Shown here: in pieces, positions 9,201-11,677 of the stretch
Numbering within the stretch: the stretch's first letter is position 1
Layout: the number at the start of each line of letters is the position of its first letter
NCBI GenBank assembly: GCA_027600665.1
Contig: JADGJL010000954.1
Coordinates: 1-11,677 of the forward strand
Reading direction: 5' to 3'
Source: Irineochytrium annulatum
Taxonomy: Eukaryota; Chytridiomycota; Chytridiomycetes; Chytridiales; Chytridiaceae
Length of the DNA stretch: 11,677 nucleotides
The notes under the pieces: generated by a model
Told to the model about the DNA's origin: nothing
The model's input: the letters and a program-made list of their open reading frames with translations, nothing else
The model's database searches: none
Translations under genes and position numbers: made by a program

Positions 9201-9994
9201 AGAGCATTGTTGGATTGTTAAGGCGCGGAAAGGACGAGCGGATGTAACCCAAAAGCCACATGCAGGCGCAGAAGAAGCACGCGAGAATGATGGCACCGCC
9301 GGCGTCGGTAGAAGTGAGAGCGCCGCCGAGGCTGGCGTTGTAGGCCGCGGCTGAGACGAGGGCGCAACAGCAGAGAGAGGTGATGATAGTCAGGAGGGCG
9401 ATCGAGCACAGAAGCATTTCGAAGAACGAGCCACAGGTCCTGCAAGGCTGAAAAAACACTACCGCAACTGTATAACATTAGCAATTGAAAAACTCCGGCA
9501 TACTCACCAGCGGACAAGTGGGCCGCGGGTCCCAAAGCCTCAAAGGTTGCAGGGATAAAAACGGGAATGGAGCACAAGAGGCTCGCCAGCGTAGCCTTCG
9601 AGACGCTCCTCAGCGTCGACTCGTTCTTCCTCCTCCATGCCACGAGAGCCTTCCACCGCCGTCCTAGGATCTCCATCGCGTGATCCCATTTCGAGACTGA
9701 GCGCGCCGCTCCCACGACCGACGAGGCGCGCGGAGTTTCTACCACGGCGAGGGACGGCTTGCGACCGGTGGAGGACGTCAGGAACGGGTCGTCCTCGATA
9801 TACACGGTTGTAGAGGCAGCGTCCTTCGCGGGCTGCGGCTGCCGGGGAAGGTCGGGACGCGTCGTTGTCGGCAGAGGGTTGTGCCGAGCAGGACCGGGTG
9901 GCATCGCCAGCCGAGGCACGGGATGAGCCGCGGGCGGTCGGTAGGCGGATCGGGACGGCCTGGTGGCGTCGCTGGATGGCTGCGGGCGCGCCAT
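6231..9994 (-). CDS. FUSC / ArAE_2_N-DUF2421 family membrane transporter (Bre4-like)
   Basis: Minus-strand exons in order are 9994-9508, 9467-7669, 7598-7477, 7414-7300, 7245-6598 and 6536-6231 (stop TGA 6233-6231), coding for 1158 residues. Phases agree at all five introns (40, 70, 62, 54 and 61 nt). Residues 1-130 are a Pro/Ser/Arg-rich, probably disordered N-terminus. A first membrane bank follows (about 134-293), with the PCRTCGSFFE motif after the first helix. A helical cytosolic region (about 300-720) is broken by Ser/Pro-rich linkers at about 405-478 and 514-565. The second bank (about 730-910) has RAGWGVVTMGVVMSPTVGGS, YRVLGTIAGAVAG, YPGNPF and a WWPYIARIHAR exit, and a long C-terminal helical domain contains an acidic patch. 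Two FUSC-like halves with this linker fit the fungal family that includes Brefeldin-A-sensitivity protein 4; bacterial relatives export aromatic acids. The substrate is unknown. ATG 9994 is the first in-frame start, since only TTG precedes it before an upstream stop. Intron 3 (7415-7476) is fixed by the CTAAC branch site and by restoring GNPF. Confidence 0.88.
9468..9507 (-). other. Very short (40-nt) first intron of the transporter gene
   Basis: The intron runs from GTGAGT to TATACAG with a CTAAT branch-like site. It joins exon 1 (phase 1) to exon 2 and yields a continuous first membrane segment, LSAGVAVVFFQPCRTCG. Other acceptors nearby (TTTTTTCAG, CTTGCAG) give the wrong phase. At 40 nt it is the shortest intron in the window. 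Confidence 0.75.
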
Positions 9995-10486
9995 TGAGTG
10001 GGGTGCAGATGGAGGTTGCTGTTGGCGGCCGCGGCTGAATGGGGAATATGGATTTACGATCAAGACAAGACTGGCGCCGGCGAGGGATGAGAACTCGGAT
10101 GCAGATGTTGTCGGTATTGTCTCTCTTGAGCTCTCTCATTTCAGGCGGCCGTCATCCGCATCCGCATGGACCTGCGATGCCGAGGTAAGCCCCCACTTAT
10201 CCTGAATTTAGAAGATTCACTATCACAAAGGATCAGGGTTGCTGGCCGCCACGCGACGACGCCACGCGAGTGCAGTCATGGGTTGCAGGCCCGGCGCCGT
10301 TGTCACTTAAGGGCATCGGGGGTTCCCGGAAGTAAGATACGGCATTCCGAATTTACCCGCGCACAATTCCCAACGACCATCCAGGATCGCGGGGCTGTTG
10401 ATCCCCGTCCGCGCTCCGGCGTCACGTTCGCTGGCGCCGTCGAGTTGGGCCGTGCTTTGGTGGGTGGATGCTGTAATTGACGAAAT
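9995..10486. promoter_or_regulatory. Shared divergent promoter region, transporter and Did2/CHMP1
   Basis: This stretch of 492 bp separates the divergent starts of the transporter (minus) and the ESCRT-III gene (plus), so it should hold both promoters and 5' UTRs. The transporter side contains upstream ATGs on the minus strand (for example at 10139), which open out-of-frame reading frames overlapping the N-terminal coding exon. No TATA or CCAAT box could be assigned with confidence. Confidence 0.5.
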
Positions 10487-11273
10487 ATGGAGTGGTTGTT
10501 CGGGCCTTCTCGGCCATCCCCAGCCACGCTCGATAGGGTGTCCTTTAACCTCAAGGTACGTCCGGCACCGGTCTCCATGCCGTTCGGATTGCTGCCACGG
10601 CGTTCTGACTGACCGCCCAGCTTCCTTTTGCAGTTGACCTCGAAGCAGCTCGAGAAGCAGTCGAAGCGCGTGGCGAAGGAGGAGGCCACTGCAAAGGCGA
10701 AAGTCGCCCAGTGTATTAGAGATGGCGACGGGGAGCGGTGCCGGATCTATGCGGCCACGGCGTTGCGGAAGAAGGGGGAGGCGCTCCAGCTCCTGAGGCT
10801 CAGCGGGCGGGTCGATGCGGCCGCGACGAGAGTTAGGACAGCAGCGTCTATGAGCCAGGTGTCGAATGCCATGGCGAGGGGCGTCGTGGCTTTGGAAAAG
10901 TTGGGGGAGGGGTTGGATTTGGTGAAGGCACGTATTTCTCTTCACCTGTTGTCCGTCGTACTGGTCTGATACTTACACTTCACAGATTTCGGACGTGATG
11001 GAGAAGTTTGAGAGTACGTACGAGGACCTCGAGGTGCATACAAACGTGGCGCAGGAGACGTTGGTTGGCGGGGCTGGGGTGTCTGCGCGTTCGGAGTCGG
11101 ACGAGGTCGAGGAGCTAATCCGCGCGATGAAGACGGAGCACGAGATGGACGTCGCGCTGGATATGCCGGACGTCATGCTCGACCTGCCGGAGGTGCCGAA
11201 CGGGCAAGTGAACAGGGAGACGGAGTTCCTAGATTTAGACGCTCGCATCGCGAGGCTCGGGAGTTTGGAGTAA
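10487..11273 (+). CDS. DID2: ESCRT-III subunit Did2/Vps46 (CHMP1)
   Basis: Three exons, 10487-10555, 10634-10927 and 10986-11273 (stop TAA 11271-11273), encode 216 residues. Charmed multivesicular-body family features are FNLKLTSKQLEKQSKRVAKE at 20-39, KAKVAQCIRDGD, RIYAATALRKKGEALQLLRL, the SGRVDAAATRVRTAASMSQV segment typical of CHMP1, and EKISDV-like KISDVMEKFESTYEDLEVHT. An acidic linker leads to a C-terminal MIT-interacting motif (LDLDARIARLGSLE, about 203-216) for binding the Vps4 MIT domain. Did2/CHMP1 recruits Vps4 and helps disassemble ESCRT-III at endosomes during multivesicular-body sorting. The first 19 residues (MEWLFGPSRPSP...) form a longer lead than usual for CHMP1, and the total slightly exceeds the usual 195-205. 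Intron 1 (10556-10633) has donor GTACGT. Intron 2 (10928-10985) appears to use a GC donor (see separate entry). Confidence 0.93.
10928..10985 (+). other. Probable GC-AG intron in the Did2/CHMP1 gene
   Basis: The family requires KISDVMEKF across this junction. The only in-frame way to get it is to end the exon at AAG (10925-10927) and resume at ATT (10986), which makes the intron GCACGT...TTCACAG, 58 nt. The nearby GT at 10932 leaves phase 1 and shifts the downstream frame. The donor equals the GTACGT of intron 1 with a T-to-C change at position +2. Confidence 0.7.
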
Positions 11274-11677
11274 GGGAGGTGGGACCTATTGTGCGAACAT
11301 TTTTTTGGAGGTGGAGCAGGCACTTCTCGTCATTCTGCCGTTCTTGATCTGCTTTTCACTCACCAGCTGTCGTTCTTATCCCACTCGTAAACAAAATACT
11401 CTTATCCACAATAGTTCGAATTTTACCCTTTTGTGAGTCACAGCAAATAAATCGTTAAATCACGGTGCTACTGGAGTAGAGTATCAGTTTAAATGATAGC
11501 TTTTCGTATGAGCAGGTACGAAATTGCGGTCCTGGTCGTTGGCCATTCTGTGAAGTCACAGCCGGGTTCACAGTGCCTCCGACCCACAAACATCCGTGTA
11601 AAATGAAGAATGAAGGAGGATGACAGAGTTCACCTGACGTGTGCTCATTATGCGCAGTTCAAGTCACCGCTCCGAGA
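11274..11677. other. Downstream region of Did2/CHMP1, to the window edge
   Basis: This stretch of 404 bp holds no recognised gene. AATAAA lies at 11446-11451, about 175 nt after the stop, and could serve the Did2 transcript. Two inverted repeats of the TGTGA...TCACA type sit at 11432-11442 (containing TGAGTCA) and 11548-11561 (CTGTGA-AG-TCACAG). The right end may be the promoter of a gene beyond the edge. Confidence 0.4.

Noticed and set aside
9540..10139. A 199-codon minus-strand frame starting at an ATG upstream of the transporter
   Set aside because: It is out of frame with the transporter N-terminus over the same DNA and is Arg/Ser-rich without a domain. It is at most an upstream open frame.
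1..11677. tRNA or rRNA genes, CRISPR arrays and transposase or reverse transcriptase genes
   Set aside because: Looked for by eye on both strands; no cloverleaf, repeat-spacer array or mobile-element protein motif was recognised.

Overview
The window looks like nuclear DNA of a filamentous fungus, most likely a basidiomycete. All recognisable genes are split by short introns (mostly 40-80 nt) with GTGAGT, GTATGT or GTAAGT-type donors and, where looked for, CTRAY-like branch points. Coding exons favour G/C at third positions. One gene belongs to a multispanning transporter family (ArAE_2_N/DUF2421) known from fungi. The fungal assignment is solid; the phylum is a guess from intron density and protein flavour. 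There are no rRNA or tRNA genes, CRISPR arrays or bacterial-type operons, and I recognise no transposon proteins.

Layout, left to right. (1) 1-714, plus strand: the 3' part of a CYTH-domain (triphosphate tunnel metalloenzyme) gene, with its N-terminal exon outside the window. (2) 1390-1998, minus strand: a convergent, unidentified small membrane protein built from three exons, one of only 36 nt. (3) About 1.1 kb with no firmly supported gene, holding a 17-nt poly-A run and an ambiguous minus-strand open frame. (4) 3087-4922, plus strand: a complete six-exon stomatin-like SPFH-domain gene with two unusually long introns, one GC-rich and full of short inverted repeats. (5) 5250-5783, plus strand: a small gene whose product has an N-myristoylation start and a VCP/p97-interacting motif, resembling animal SVIP. 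(6) 6231-9994, minus strand: a six-exon gene for a roughly 1158-residue membrane protein of the fungal FUSC/ArAE_2_N/DUF2421 (Bre4-like) family. (7) 10487-11273, plus strand: the ESCRT-III subunit Did2/CHMP1, divergent from the transporter across a shared region of about 490 bp, and carrying a probable GC-AG intron.

The genes are ordinary eukaryotic single-gene units, not an operon. Several act at membranes: the stomatin-like scaffold, the putative p97/Cdc48 adaptor, the ESCRT-III subunit and the FUSC-type transporter. I see no sequence evidence that they form a dedicated system. I found no clear case of a new multigene system. The items most worth a second look are the SVIP-like protein, the structured intron in the stomatin-like gene, and the unidentified small membrane protein. 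All exon boundaries were placed by eye from splice consensus, reading-frame phase and remembered family patterns; no alignment or search was run.
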